From Saturnia japonica (taxonomy: Eukaryota; Arthropoda; Insecta; Lepidoptera; Saturniidae), in NCBI GenBank assembly GCA_033032175.1, contig CM065313.1:14175327-14239326 (forward strand): DNA of 64,000 bases, read 5' to 3'. Shown here piece by piece: positions 15,001-23,390 of this stretch. The notes below the pieces were generated by a model, which saw only the letters and a program-made list of their open reading frames with translations, was not told the origin of the DNA and did no database searches. A program made the translations under genes and the position numbers. Numbering within the stretch: the first letter of the stretch is position 1; each line of letters begins with the position of its first letter.

Positions 15001-18000
15001 GGAGATGTCGAAAAGCACCTCGTCCATTACCAGCCGAATGTCTGTTATGGAAAGTTTCGAAGAGGTAATATTTATAAATATGACTAGTTGGTCCAGCAGA
15101 CGTTATTTTACTCTTTTCGATATTTAATAATTCGATCAAAGTGCCGCGCCACCTTTCGAGTTCAAAAATAGCCTAAAAACCTCAATAAAAAAAAAAACAG
15201 ATTTATTCAACTTTTTTGTCATCACGAAATATAGAAGACAATTTAATCTATCATTAATATGAAAAAAGTTTGTTCTCAAACTTTTCGCATGAATTTGAAG
15301 TCTATTTGAATATCAATTTTTGAAGTTTGAAGTTTTGCAATAAATTTGGCGTCAAATATTTTTTGTACATCCCAAGTCCGGTGAAGCTGTAAAAGCCGCA
15401 GCGGCTTTAGGGCCCCTAAGGCTAACAGTGTAGTCAGTTCTAAAAAAAAAAAAAAAAATTTTTTGTACAGCAAATGTTTCATAGTAAATTGTGGTTATTG
15501 AGGTAGGAGTTTAAAAAAAATACCCGTTTTAATTTGCTAGTCTGATATACTGATAATTTTTGATACTGATAATGACAATTTTTGAATTTTTTTATTTAGA
15601 CTAAAGTTCGTCATTCACTGGACTCAAAGAAGGAAACGTCGCCTGCTCCTCGTGACATTGACACTTCAGCCACCAAACCACCAGTCATACATTCGCCGAC
15701 GGCCGCAGGTAAAATTGCAAGTGCTAAAATCATTGTACTTTTTAATCCTTACATCCCCTCTGAGGTGTATTAAATTACTGTCTAACCTAAACCACTAACC
15801 TACGTCAAGATGTTCGCGTCTGCCTCATAAATAACGATTAAACCAAACAACTTGGTCTAAAAACAGATTTAGCGTTAAGCGTTAATTTAGATGATAAATT
15901 ATAATTTAATCTAATCTAGTCTATAGTTCGTTTTGTATTCCCACAGAGTAAAATGACATTTCATGTGTTGCGTGTTGCAAGTTTATTGTGTTTAGTCTAA
16001 ATACGAATTGAAATCTTATCCACGAAAAGATTAGAAGATTGTAAAAAAATCATGATTATTTTTGATTACCTACATATCAGTGTTGGGTACTATTTTATAA
16101 TGAAATTTAATACCTTTCAAACATTCGATTACATTGTTAGTCATATATGTGGGTTTGTAACAAAGTGTTTGTTACAAAGAACTCTACCGATTATGACGTA
16201 ATATCAACTAAAGCTTGAATCTCATCGGCCTGTCCGCGAGTTGACAGTATGTTTAAAAATTAAAGAAAATGCCTAAAACCATAGAAATCTGGAAAAAGTA
16301 ATTGTTTATTTATTTTATTTTCCCATTGGAAAATATATATTTTTTGTCTATGAGTCACGGGATTTGAAACGCCGATGTCGCCGATTAGAAAACGTGACGC
16401 CACCATTAAGGAAATATGACCGTTAGAATTTTGAGTTATTTGTGAAACTTGTCACTGTTATCATACAAAATGACATATAGAACGAAAAATAACGTCACGG
16501 GACCATAATGGCGCGTTTTTGTGTCGTGTTTTATAATTTAAATAAAAAAATATTTTTTTGTGCTGTATTAATGAAAACAAATATATATTCATAGATATTA
16601 TTTGCAACTTATAAAGTGTTAAAAACAAGTTTCCAAAAGTTGACAACTCCCGGATTGAGCGCTAATACAAATTTATTGAAACATTAATTAGTAGCTTACC
16701 CGTGCGAAGATTCCGCAAATTATAGAATATAATTTTTTGGGTGGGTCGCGGGCGTTTAGTGGACTGTATTTTTTCTATAAATCACGTTAAACTAAGTTTT
16801 GATATAAAATATGACGGAATCCTTCGTGCGTTTCGATGTCTCTCATAACAGGGCAAAACCACTCGCCTTGAACTCCGGTTTTCTCTTATTTTGAGGATCA
16901 TCTGCTCAGGTCCAATCACACGAAAATGTTCTAATTAGTTTTAAACTGCAGACACCAACAGTTTATAATTTCTTTATCTCAGTAGTAGAAATAGTTGCGG
17001 CGCGGCGCGGCGGACACACACGGCGGTGAAAGACGTATTAACACTGTAACCTCGCGTGGCGCGGGGTGTGGGGTCCAAGGCAATGAGCGATGCCTAAGGA
17101 CGCGGAAAAGTTTTTGCCACCGTCATTCACGGGAGGGTTGTACCCAATCATGAGGTCATCGAGTACACGTTTAGGTGCAAACATAATTAACAACAACAAC
17201 AATAAAACTGTCATGCTGGTTAAACAGATTATTAATAGATGGCGCTTCCTATATTTTATTTATTTCCTTTAAGAATTTTTTCAAAGAAAACATTAATTTT
17301 GAGCTATTTATCTATTTTACGTCAAAGGCGGGTGTTGCGGACAGCGAGCGGGGCGAGCGAATAACGATAGTGTAATAGTATAAAATGAACAAGTAAATGA
17401 AATAATACGTGTTAGGAATAAGGTTTATAAATACGTGTTAGGAATAGATATAATATGAACTGAATATGTGTGAATATGTGTATTTTAAAACGATTAGAAT
17501 AAGAATATAGCTAGATGTAAGTTTAAATGTATAAATTTCACTAGTTGTAAGGATGAACCATGCCAGACTCGGAACATCTGGCATGGTGACTCATGGTACT
17601 GTCGAGAGCGCGCACACAGGGCGTGCGCGCTCATTGGCTGAGCGACGCCCCGCACGGAATCCATCGCACTACCGGTTGCGAGGCAAAGGGCGAGGTTAAA
17701 TATAGCGGAGAGGGCGGCAGTACTGCGATCAGTTCGAGAAACACCACAACACCAGCAACAGCAAGCAGCGAATCTACAAGCAAACTACAGTCAAGAACGT
17801 TATTAAGAAACCACATTGTTACTACGAACTACTGTAACTTTGTAAGAAACAAGAATAAAACAAGCGCTATTAATTTAGTACACATTAAAATATTGTGGAC
17901 GTCTTTTATTCACAATAGCGGGGAACATAAACTTTAAAAAGTTGTTAAAATAATTATTTTGATGAAGAATTAATGATTGTTTTTAAATATTGAATATGAC

Positions 18001-20580
18001 TTAATTTAATTTTTAATTATTCGTTGATTCAAATATTCATGTGATTGTAATTTACTGAATTTATCACTGGATGTATTTTGAGATTTTTAAATAATATTGC
18101 AGGTCGTATAAATGCTCAAGTATTGTCTACTAAAACCCATATTAAACTGTATTTTGAATCAAATTGTTTGCAAATTCTATGGTCACTAATAAGTTATTAT
18201 TATTACTAGCGGTGTGCCCGCGGCTTCGCACGCGTTAATAGTTACGCATTAGTTATTTACATGCCGTAACTTTATTTTTACCCATATTGTTGACAATTCA
18301 TATGCCGTATCAATTGAGGAATGGCGTGTATTTCCCGAGCATAATTTTCATCAAATAATTATTTTATTTCTTTCTTATTAAAAGCATCAATATGAATATC
18401 CCTAATTTGAGACATGACGGGTTCTTCATACAAACTTTCACCCAAGTTTTATTTTCACCATATAACACAATAAAATAACTAACTTGGGGCATAACTTTAT
18501 AATCAAGATAATTTACAATAGGTATATCGCTTAGAATATAAACTCCCGCCAGCCGCAATTGACAGTGTACGTCATATTTCTATGAATTCTATCATAAATT
18601 AAAACAGTAATTATGCTGTACTGCGTAGTTAAACAGTTTTAAAACACTTCAGCCAATCTTAAAAAGAATACTGACTATCATTTACTAGTGAATTATTAGA
18701 AATACAATACATTTCTTATTAAGTATAACAATGGTCAATAAACCAACAAACCAGATTAACAATCAACAAACTGGTTGATATGGCAGCCGATGTCATTTCA
18801 CCATTATCGCGCATGCGCATTTGGTGTTCCCATATTTTGTCCATAGAAACTTTCATCTCCTATTTTCTACCCTTAAAGTTTTATCTTCGCTACAAAAAGT
18901 ACCCTATGTCCTTTCCCAAGGTCCAATCTATCTCTATACCAAAATTGATCAAAATTGGTTCAGCGTCTAGAAGTGACAACGTAACAGACAGACAGAGTTA
19001 CTTTCGCATTTATAATATTTGTATGGATTAGATATTGTGTTGCCACAGAAAGATACCTGTGATAAATAATATAAGAAACGTTTTAGGTCGAACTTTAATA
19101 TCTATGTTGGATGATGTAAAGAAGCTACCGGCGCCGTCGCCTCCGTCCGCATCGATACGGACTTACACCGAACCTGTAACAATCACTGACAAATCACAGA
19201 ACACGAAAACGGAAAAGTCAACCGAGAAACAGTCGGAATTTACAGCGATAAGTAAGCCATCGAATATATTCGAAAAGTCTAGTACACTGGAGAGAATAGA
19301 AAAGGTTGAGGAGAAGCTACCAGAGAAGCCGACTTCAATATTGAGTAGTGAGAAGAGTGGTTCGAACACGCTGGAGAGGCGACTTCATTCGGTTAAAATC
19401 GAACGGAATACAAGTGAAGGGACTGATGCGTTGATCGCACAATTAAACAATAGGGTGAGTTAAAAGTACTCTGCTTTTTTTTTTAATTTGTTATTTTTAT
19501 TCCTGTAGAACGTTGCGGTGTGCACGCTATTCAGAAAAAGATACTTTTTTCTACATTTAAAAATATAAAATAAAATATATAAGCGATGAATAGCTCAGTG
19601 TTGGTGCTCCGACACTGCTTTGTCCCTTTCCATGAGACTGAGCTTTTAATGTAGGGAAACATGGCCATTAAACATAAAATGCATCTAACACCCGCCTGAT
19701 AAGCTAACCCTGTTAAGTTGAAAATCTGCCGCCAAGCATTTTTATCTATAAGCGAGTTCTGGCGCCTGCACTTGGGAGTCAGTTTCTCTAGACTTGGCGT
19801 ATCCACTGTCTTTATGTGGTCAAATGCTAAATTTACAAAGTCTAGTCAAAAGCATTTTATGAAGTTTCAAGGGGTCGTATGGTTGGTACATATTGTATTA
19901 ATCAAGTTTCTCATAAAACGGCATATAAACTAATTGAATTATTTATTTATAACAGTAAGATACACAACATATACGGATTAAGCGTGAAAACATAACACAT
20001 ACATACATATAAATCCAAAGAGATGTAGGGCACAGAGAAATGTCTTTGGAGATTTGTCTACTTGGGGGGCAGCGTGACTGGTGGAATATCTCCACTCTAC
20101 AGAAGATCCCAGCCAAATAAATCTGTTTTGTATAACTGATCGCAGTAGGTCGGATCATCAGTAGATCATCGGAGTAGGATTTCCAGAGCCCCTTGGGTAG
20201 GGGGATTCTAGGTCGGGAACACGCAAGTGATATCTATGCGTACCTGACTCCATAGGCTATGGTAGCCGCTTAACATCAGGCGGACCGTATGATTGTTATT
20301 CATCTTAGTCATATAGAAAATATACATACAAATACATTAATAACAACGCACTTGGTTCATTTGCATTTCTCGTCATTATGAAAAGCTGTCCAGTTTAACA
20401 TAATTATACCATATCTCTCATTTCCAGATATCAAACCTGGAGAAGCTCCTGGAGGTACAAAATACAATGTTCAAATCTGCCATAGACGAGTTAAATCTTA
20501 AGTTGAAGCTGGAATCGGAGAAGCGGCAGATGTTGCAGACCGAACTTGAAAAGTTGGCACATTGCGTGACGCAAGTGTAG
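1..20580 (+). CDS. cindr: cindr (CIN85/CD2AP-family SH3 adaptor), 3' part of gene
   Basis: This is a multi-exon gene entering from the left edge. Eleven exons (2842-3024, 6383-6503, 7410-7536, 8697-8800, 9828-10049, 12733-12818, 13539-13752, 14953-15064, 15600-15708, 19087-19454, 20428-20580) all have AG/GT borders. They join in phase to 598 codons plus TAG. Visible order: SH3 domain ([28 protein letters not shown]), Lys/Pro-rich linker ([13 protein letters not shown]), a capping-protein-interaction-like motif (DPRVGR, then [10 protein letters not shown]), a conserved [19 protein letters not shown] block, Ser/Thr/Lys linker and a C-terminal coiled coil. In the family, the SH3 domains bind PxxxPR partners such as Cbl, the motif binds actin capping protein, and the coiled coil oligomerises; the proteins act at the cortex, junctions and endocytic sites. 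The first two SH3 domains should lie upstream. Family assignment is firm; function here is inferred by homology. Confidence 0.9.
207..1612 (-). mobile_element. Helitron-like nonautonomous element with a large internal insert
   Basis: The plus strand starts CTAGCTGTGCCC after an A and ends TTGTATAGA before a T. On the minus strand this is TC...CTAG between A and T, as Helitrons insert. Bases 207-545 and about 1520-1612 match the copy at 36756-37278. About 970 bases between them are absent from that copy: GC-rich to about 980, then AT-rich. Assignment rests on termini and copy comparison; no Rep/helicase is encoded. Confidence 0.55.
1987..2234. repeat. exact 124-bp tandem duplication
   Basis: Two adjacent units, 1987-2110 and 2111-2234, are identical over 124 bases by eye, including a run of nine A. 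The unit begins with CGCGACTCCGCTCGCGTGG, the terminal motif of the Helitron-like repeats here, and ends ATACTAG. Identity implies a very recent duplication or an assembly artefact. Confidence 0.9.
2842..3024 (+). CDS. cindr: cindr exon: third SH3 domain
   Basis: Encodes one full SH3 domain of about 57 residues, from CCRVLFPY to [13 protein letters not shown]. It contains the ALYDY-like strand, the acidic RT loop ([11 protein letters not shown]), the WW of GWWRGEL and the PDNFV of the 3-10 helix. The DELT/GDIV/FPDNFV pattern is that of the third SH3 domain of CIN85 and CD2AP. Acceptor ACAG, donor GCGG/GTAAGT, phase 1 at both ends. Confidence 0.92.
3025..6382 (+). other. cindr intron, mostly featureless AT-rich DNA
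   Basis: I see no exon or intact element over these 3.3 kb. Around 4270-4420 there is a degraded Helitron-type terminus (CCCGCGACTTCGCTTGC) followed by sequence resembling the element at 18206-19027. Confidence 0.6.
6383..6503 (+). CDS. cindr: cindr exon: Lys/Pro linker after SH3
   Basis: Phase 1 in, phase 2 out. Encodes [15 protein letters not shown] and then [14 protein letters not shown], a basic proline-bearing linker typical of the stretch after the third SH3 domain. Acceptor AACAG, donor TTAG/GTAAGT. Confidence 0.8.
6753..7060. repeat. degenerate interspersed repeat, copy 1
   Basis: Begins TTAGCTGTGCCCC and shares blocks (CACCCATGTAGCCTATCGTTGTT, then CGCTTGAC, TTCATGGTTA) with 12460-12640. 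Both look like diverged members of one nonautonomous family. Boundaries are approximate. Confidence 0.5.
7139..7308. mobile_element. fold-back MITE
   Basis: The arms 7139-7200 and about 7246-7308 are inverted copies of about 60 bases: TAGATCAAAAGCAGTTTT on the left against AAAACTGCTTTTGATCTA on the right, ending in CTTAGC and GCTAAG. The loop is only about 45 bases and nothing is coded. A 24-base piece (AATAATTAATTCGAAATTTT and on) is also repeated directly at about 7074 and 7129, next to the left arm. Confidence 0.75.
7410..7536 (+). CDS. cindr: cindr exon: Ser/Thr/Asn linker
   Basis: Phase 2 in, phase 0 out. Encodes a hydrophilic linker ([16 protein letters not shown], then [16 protein letters not shown]) with no domain. 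Acceptor TTTCAG, donor CAA/GTACGT. Supported mainly by phase continuity on both sides. Confidence 0.75.
8697..8800 (+). CDS. cindr: cindr exon: proline-rich peptide
   Basis: Phase 0 in, phase 2 out. Encodes [17 protein letters not shown] followed by [14 protein letters not shown]. The [11 protein letters not shown] segment is a likely SH3 ligand. Acceptor TTGTAG, donor ATAA/GTATGG. Confidence 0.8.
8920..9001. repeat. retroelement 3'-tail fragment, copy 1
   Basis: A short block (ACTACCGGTTCGGAAAACAT to GAGAACCGGCGAGAAACTC) is shared with 9521-9585. It resembles the widespread lepidopteran tail with ...GAACCGGCAAGAAACTC. It lies in the cindr intron and has no coding role. Confidence 0.5.
9521..9585. 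repeat. retroelement 3'-tail fragment, copy 2
   Basis: Second copy of the block at 8920-9001, in direct orientation about 600 bases on (CTACTGGTGGTACGGAAAAT to AACCGGTAAGAAACTC). Confidence 0.5.
9828..10049 (+). CDS. cindr: cindr exon: Ser/Pro-rich linker and start of capping-protein motif
   Basis: Phase 2 in, phase 2 out. Encodes a Ser-rich run ([19 protein letters not shown]), a Pro/Ala/Ser stretch, then [17 protein letters not shown]. The last part aligns with the first half of the CIN85/CD2AP capping-protein-interaction (CPI) motif; the second half is in the exon at 12733. The exon is GC-rich against its surroundings, as expected for coding DNA here. Confidence 0.88.
10572..10780 (-). 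repeat. Helitron-like terminus fragment
   Basis: CTAGCTGTGCCCCACGGTTTCACCCG follows an A, matching the CTAG end of the other minus-strand copies. The opposite end could not be found, so the right boundary is a guess. Confidence 0.4.
11043..12326 (-). mobile_element. Tc1/mariner-superfamily element with inactive transposase
   Basis: A 1284-bp unit bounded by TA on both sides. Terminal inverted repeats are CAGGTGGGCCAGAAAG on the left and CTTTCTGGCCCACCCTG on the right, with one base missing on the left. The minus strand carries one transposase relic. It lies in the cindr intron between 10049 and 12733, in opposite orientation, so it should be spliced out. Confidence 0.85.
11330..12190 (-). 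pseudogene. Tc1/mariner-type transposase relic
   Basis: Minus-strand reading: an N-terminal helix-turn-helix part ([33 protein letters not shown]) at 12050-12190, frame changes near 12000, then the catalytic core. That core has [22 protein letters not shown] (first Asp, near 11760), [13 protein letters not shown], and further on [13 protein letters not shown] and a shifted SPDLTP-DFYMWG region carrying the last Asp. The pattern fits a mariner-like transposase that inserts at TA. At least two frame breaks and a stop make it dead. Confidence 0.75.
12460..12640. repeat. degenerate interspersed repeat, copy 2
   Basis: Starts near CTGGCTGCACCCGT and shares CACCCGTGTAGCCTATCGTT and TTCATGGTTATTCC with the copy at 6753-7060. 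It sits about 100 bases upstream of the next cindr acceptor. Confidence 0.5.
12733..12818 (+). CDS. cindr: cindr exon: second half of capping-protein motif
   Basis: Phase 2 in, phase 1 out. Encodes [17 protein letters not shown], completing the CPI-like motif split by the preceding intron. The aligned consensus anchors R..K.P.RR.P are kept; the usual His and Thr of the first half are Asp and Arg here. Acceptor TTACAG, donor GAAG/GTATTT. Confidence 0.85.
13200..13415 (-). repeat. interspersed repeat, empty-site relative of the repeat at 17220
   Basis: Read on the minus strand this runs AAACAGATTGTTAATGGCGC ... GTCAATAGCGGGGAACACAA ... TTTTGATAAAGAATTAATG. It matches the two flanks of the LTR at 17333-17917 joined together. 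Unclassified family, no coding. Confidence 0.65.
13539..13752 (+). CDS. cindr: cindr exon: conserved [13 protein letters not shown] block
   Basis: Phase 1 in, phase 2 out. Encodes [19 protein letters not shown], then [19 protein letters not shown], then a Ser/Gly/Ala linker. I recall a similar motif in invertebrate CIN85/CD2AP relatives. Acceptor TTATAG, donor ACAG/GTCAGT. Confidence 0.88.
14065..14400 (+). repeat. SINE-derived fragment with shared tail
   Basis: The first part (GATGAAACCATAGCATA ... TTGAAAATCTGTCATCAAGC ... CATCGTCACTTAA) matches 59909-60090. The last part (TTACATGGGACCTAA ... CTCTGCCTAACCCT) matches 63510-63590. No polymerase III head is visible here, so it is 5'-truncated. 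Confidence 0.6.
14700..14945 (+). repeat. retroelement tail next to a cindr acceptor
   Basis: Runs from CCCCCGACACATGTAAC through an A-rich run to ATCAAAATTGATTTAGCCG, then TACGATGCTACAAACAGACA. This resembles the 3' tails of common lepidopteran retroelements. It stops within about 10 bases of the next acceptor. Confidence 0.45.
14953..15064 (+). CDS. cindr: cindr exon: Ser/Thr/Met linker
   Basis: Phase 2 in, phase 0 out. Encodes [19 protein letters not shown], then [19 protein letters not shown], a probable phosphorylation-prone linker. Acceptor TTTCAG, donor AGAG/GTAATA. Confidence 0.8.
15600..15708 (+). CDS. cindr: cindr exon: linker
   Basis: Phase 0 in, phase 1 out. Encodes [17 protein letters not shown], then [19 protein letters not shown], a basic proline-containing linker. 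Acceptor ATTTAG, donor GCAG/GTAAAA. Confidence 0.8.
16985..17170. other. GC- and CpG-rich patch in a cindr intron
   Basis: GCGGCGCGGCGCGGCGGAC and CTCGCGTGGCGCGGGG stand out from the AT-rich intron. A short open stretch begins ATGCCTAAGGACGCGG ([16 protein letters not shown]). It could be an internal promoter, an alternative first exon or an old element; nothing in the sequence decides. The possible donor at ATGAG/GTCATC is in the wrong phase for the next cindr exon. Confidence 0.35.
17220..17995 (+). repeat. older interspersed repeat interrupted by an LTR
   Basis: Left part (AAACAGATTATTAATAGATG ... ACGTCAAAGGCGGG) and right part (GCGGGGAACATAAACTTTAA ... TTTTGATGAAGAATTAATG) match the continuous copy at 13200-13415 on the other strand. 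The LTR at 17333 splits this copy. Confidence 0.65.
17333..17917 (+). mobile_element. solo LTR of an LTR retrotransposon
   Basis: Begins TGTTGCGGACAGCG and ends near TTATTCACAATA, flanked by GCGGG at 17328-17332 and 17918-17922. It contains a TATA-like AAATATAGCGG at about 17697, an initiator-like GATCAGTTCGAG at about 17727 and an AATAAAA signal at about 17853. No internal retrotransposon sequence follows, so it is a solo LTR. Superfamily (Ty3/gypsy-like suspected) is not proven, and the right end could be a few bases earlier at CACA. Confidence 0.65.
18206..19027 (-). mobile_element. Helitron-like nonautonomous element
   Basis: On the plus strand it starts CTAGCGGTGTGCCCGCGGC after an A and ends TTTGTATGGA before a T, so the minus strand reads TCCATACAAATATTATAAATG ... 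GCTAG. The right part carries ACAGACAGACAGAGTTACTTT, common near the 5' end of lepidopteran Helitron-like repeats. No protein is coded. It ends 59 bases before the cindr acceptor at 19087. Confidence 0.6.
19087..19454 (+). CDS. cindr: cindr exon: long Ser/Thr/Glu/Lys linker
   Basis: Phase 1 in, phase 0 out. Encodes 122 residues: [20 protein letters not shown], a Thr/Ser/Lys-rich middle, a Glu/Lys stretch ([17 protein letters not shown]), then [19 protein letters not shown] and ALIAQLNNR, where the C-terminal coiled coil begins. Acceptor TTTTAG, donor TAGG/GTGAGT. Confidence 0.88.
19620..19830. repeat. SINE-related fragment
   Basis: Contains GTTGAAAATCTGCCGCCAAGC and the following GCACTTGGGAGTCAGTTT, similar to the bodies at 14065-14400 and 59909-60090. 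It is degenerate and has no head. Confidence 0.4.
20160..20305. repeat. retroelement tail fragment
   Basis: CCATAGGCTATGGTAGCCGCTTAACATCAGGCGGACCGTATG resembles the tail of common lepidopteran retroelements. A weaker version (CCACTTAACATCGGGTGGAACG) is at about 51385. It lies in the last cindr intron. Confidence 0.4.
20428..20580 (+). CDS. cindr: cindr last exon: C-terminal coiled coil and stop
   Basis: Encodes 50 residues and [23 protein letters not shown], then [16 protein letters not shown], then [14 protein letters not shown]. Leu, Met and Ile recur at heptad spacing, as in the C-terminal oligomerising coiled coil of CIN85 and CD2AP. Acceptor TTCCAG. Confidence 0.92.
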   Translation: MSNLEKLLEVQNTMFKSAIDELNLKLKLESEKRQMLQTELEKLAHCVTQV

Positions 20581-22910
20581 CCTTCGGTGCGCGCGCCGCT
20601 CGGGACCTTCCTGCGTGCTCGCAACAACGCTTCTAGAGAATATTCCAGCTATGTTTACTTCTAAGTGAAATCTTTTTTTATACTGGGTCGACGTAACCCT
20701 AATGTTTGAGGCACTGGTTCCCAAACAGTGGTCCGCGACCTAAAATGAAGACTACAGAGTAAGAACAAGAAATGTCATGTTGCCGTTTCGTGGTAGTTTT
20801 GTGTTTTTGTAATACAGAAAAAAATATTTTAGCAACACGTTTATTGCAAAGAATATACCGGTTCTTTCGATTCTTCATGGTTGGCAGGAAGCATAATTCA
20901 TAGAGAGCCCATGATGCGAGGAAAACCGTCTATGTAATCTTGATACTAAAATATGATTATGTTTTTAATGAGAAGATTATTAACAATATGGAGATTGTAA
21001 TATTATTTACTAAAGAGTTATTTTATTTGAGATTCTCTGGCAATAACCACGATAAAATTCCAGGATTTATAAATCTTAAAGACTTGTTTGTCCCATTTAA
21101 CAATTTTGTAACAATTTGCCGTAAGAAGTAAGTAAAAAGAAAATGATAAAGTGTATGTTTCTTTATTATTACCATAGTAAATTATTTATTAAAGTGTTAA
21201 TCATATCTTACCAACCATAAAAATGTCAATGGACATTTAAACTTTCAATTCTAGCTGACTTAAATTGTTCAAGTGACATTCCTGGTTTTTTCCTCTGTAG
21301 TCTACAGATAGTCTCAGGAAAAGTTATAAAATTAATTGTCTATAACGCGGGCGCACCGGTATGTAGTGGAGACCTTGTGGTCCTGCTATGTTCTTCAAAA
21401 ATATTTGGGAACCAATGGTTTAAAGGCCAAAAATCTTTTAAAAAAAGAAGTATAAATGAATTCTATGTTATCTTCAAAGGACTCTCATATGGGAATATGT
21501 TTTTTTTGTGTCGTACAAATTAGCCTTTGGGGCTTTCGGACGTTTAGTGATATTCACTCGTATCGGCTTATGTAATGTGAAGCTTTATTGTTCAAATATA
21601 CATTTTTTATCGAAGTTTTTTATAAGATTTTGTGGTATTATACCCTTGTATTGTTGTGGACGTACCGTTTCGTTTGTGCTTTAATAATAATAATAATCGT
21701 TGATTTATATATTGTCGTGCAGCAGGGTTGTATGTACTTAGTTTGGTAACTATTTTTATTATATTTGAATGTTTTTTATTCATTACAATTAGCTCCATTT
21801 ATTTTCTCGTTGTTTTAAAATTATGTTTACCGTGATAAGTAAAAAAAAAAACATTGGTACTTTAAACTTTTCTACGGACTCGTTGTATATCTGATTTTTT
21901 CTTTCGTGTGCTCTATTTTTCGGTACAGTGTTGTTTGGTGAAAAAAGCTATTTAAATTAAAAACCGTGTATGAATTTGTGTAATCGTGTTTGTTTTCCAA
22001 TGTAAGGGTCAATTATGTTATCATTTTTATAATATAAATGAATTAATTTAAACGTTTTACGATTTTCAAAAAGGGAACGTAACATCAGTAGTGTATTCAA
22101 AAATTTCATTCATGAATCGATTGGTTGGCTGGGAAAATCATATATGGAGTACGTACCTATTCCGTGTTAGAGAAAATAAGATGGTGTTACTATGACCATA
22201 GTTTTTTTATCCATTAAAGCCATTTTGATCATATATTGTTAACTTCTGGTCATAATAATATGATCAAAAAAGTATATTGTTAACTTCAGATTGTACACTT
22301 TTGGTATATTAGTGCCATTTTTGATCATTTATTGTTAATTTCAGCGCCATTTTATAACACTTATTTACTGCATTTTGGTAAACTCTTTTTCAGATGAAAG
22401 CCCATTTGAGTCGGCACTCTTATGTATCTATACCTAATAAATAAGGTAATAAGTAATCTTTTGTTTGTGTTGCGTTCCGTTTCTATGATAGAAAAACGTT
22501 GTTTTAAATTTACTCCCATTTGGTGCATTGTTCACATTCGTGAGCATAGATAAAGAATGCATTGAATACAAAATTTTGTGCCATTTAATGTTGAACGTCG
22601 TACTTGTATATTTGTGGCGTATGGTGTAATTTATTTACATACAATATTATAATACAGATGTTTAGTAATTATACTACTGTATGATGCGAAATATATAAAT
22701 GCATCATCCTACTTAATGTGATTCATACATTCCATATCTTTATTTTTATGGACATAAATTCTAATAAATAATGTTAACCAAAGTTTCTATCGCAACGGCT
22801 TTACAAAAAAAAAAAAAAAAATATAATTTAAGTCTGCACTAAACACAATTGTCTGCTAAAATACCTGTTGTTATATTTTTGTGAAAGTATAATAAAAATA
22901 ATATCGTTTA
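20581..22910 (+). other. cindr 3' UTR and flank
   Basis: No exon is recognisable. AATAAA-type signals occur near 22437 and 22763 but the used site cannot be chosen. At 22221-22350 there are three imperfect copies of TTGATCATATATTGTTAACTTC-like sequence. Confidence 0.45.
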
Positions 22911-23390
22911 AGCCGCGTTTTCACTATACGAGTACTTTCAGAGGGGCTCGTCGCGGATTACTAATTACTACTCGGACGCTACTCGTTGCGTGAAAACACG
23001 TGGTCCGAGGGCACTTGGACGTCGACATCGGATCATAGTGAACTCGGACGCGGTTCTATTTTACGGGCTTACTCGGATCATTTTATGAAAATAAAATGGC
23101 GTCATCTGAGAAAAAGTTGAATGAAAGTGACAAGGTTTCTGAAACTATAAGATGAGCAGGAAGTGTCATGGAACGCAAGTCTTAAAAGTGTATTCAAAGA
23201 TGCCCGAAAGCCGTAATAACATGTATTATTCATAACCTCACCATAACTGACAAACAAACGGAGACAAATGCTAATTTGATGCATATAAACGACGCGTAAT
23301 GTGTCAACCAAATGCAGAATAGACTCGTATACGATCTAACTCGTATCAACGCACTCGGTTCTAGAGTACTCGTATAGTGGAAACGCGGCT
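22911..23390. mobile_element. PIF/Harbinger-like MITE
   Basis: A 480-bp noncoding unit with 25-base terminal inverted repeats (AGCCGCGTTTTCACTATACG and on; right arm one mismatch) flanked by TTA at 22908-22910 and 23391-23393. A three-base TWA target duplication is typical of PIF/Harbinger. The interior is full of ACTCGG and ACTCGT pieces. Confidence 0.75.

Noticed and set aside
17593..17937. 114-codon frame in the LTR
   Set aside because: Lies across the LTR promoter and leader, with no protein features; treated as noncoding LTR.
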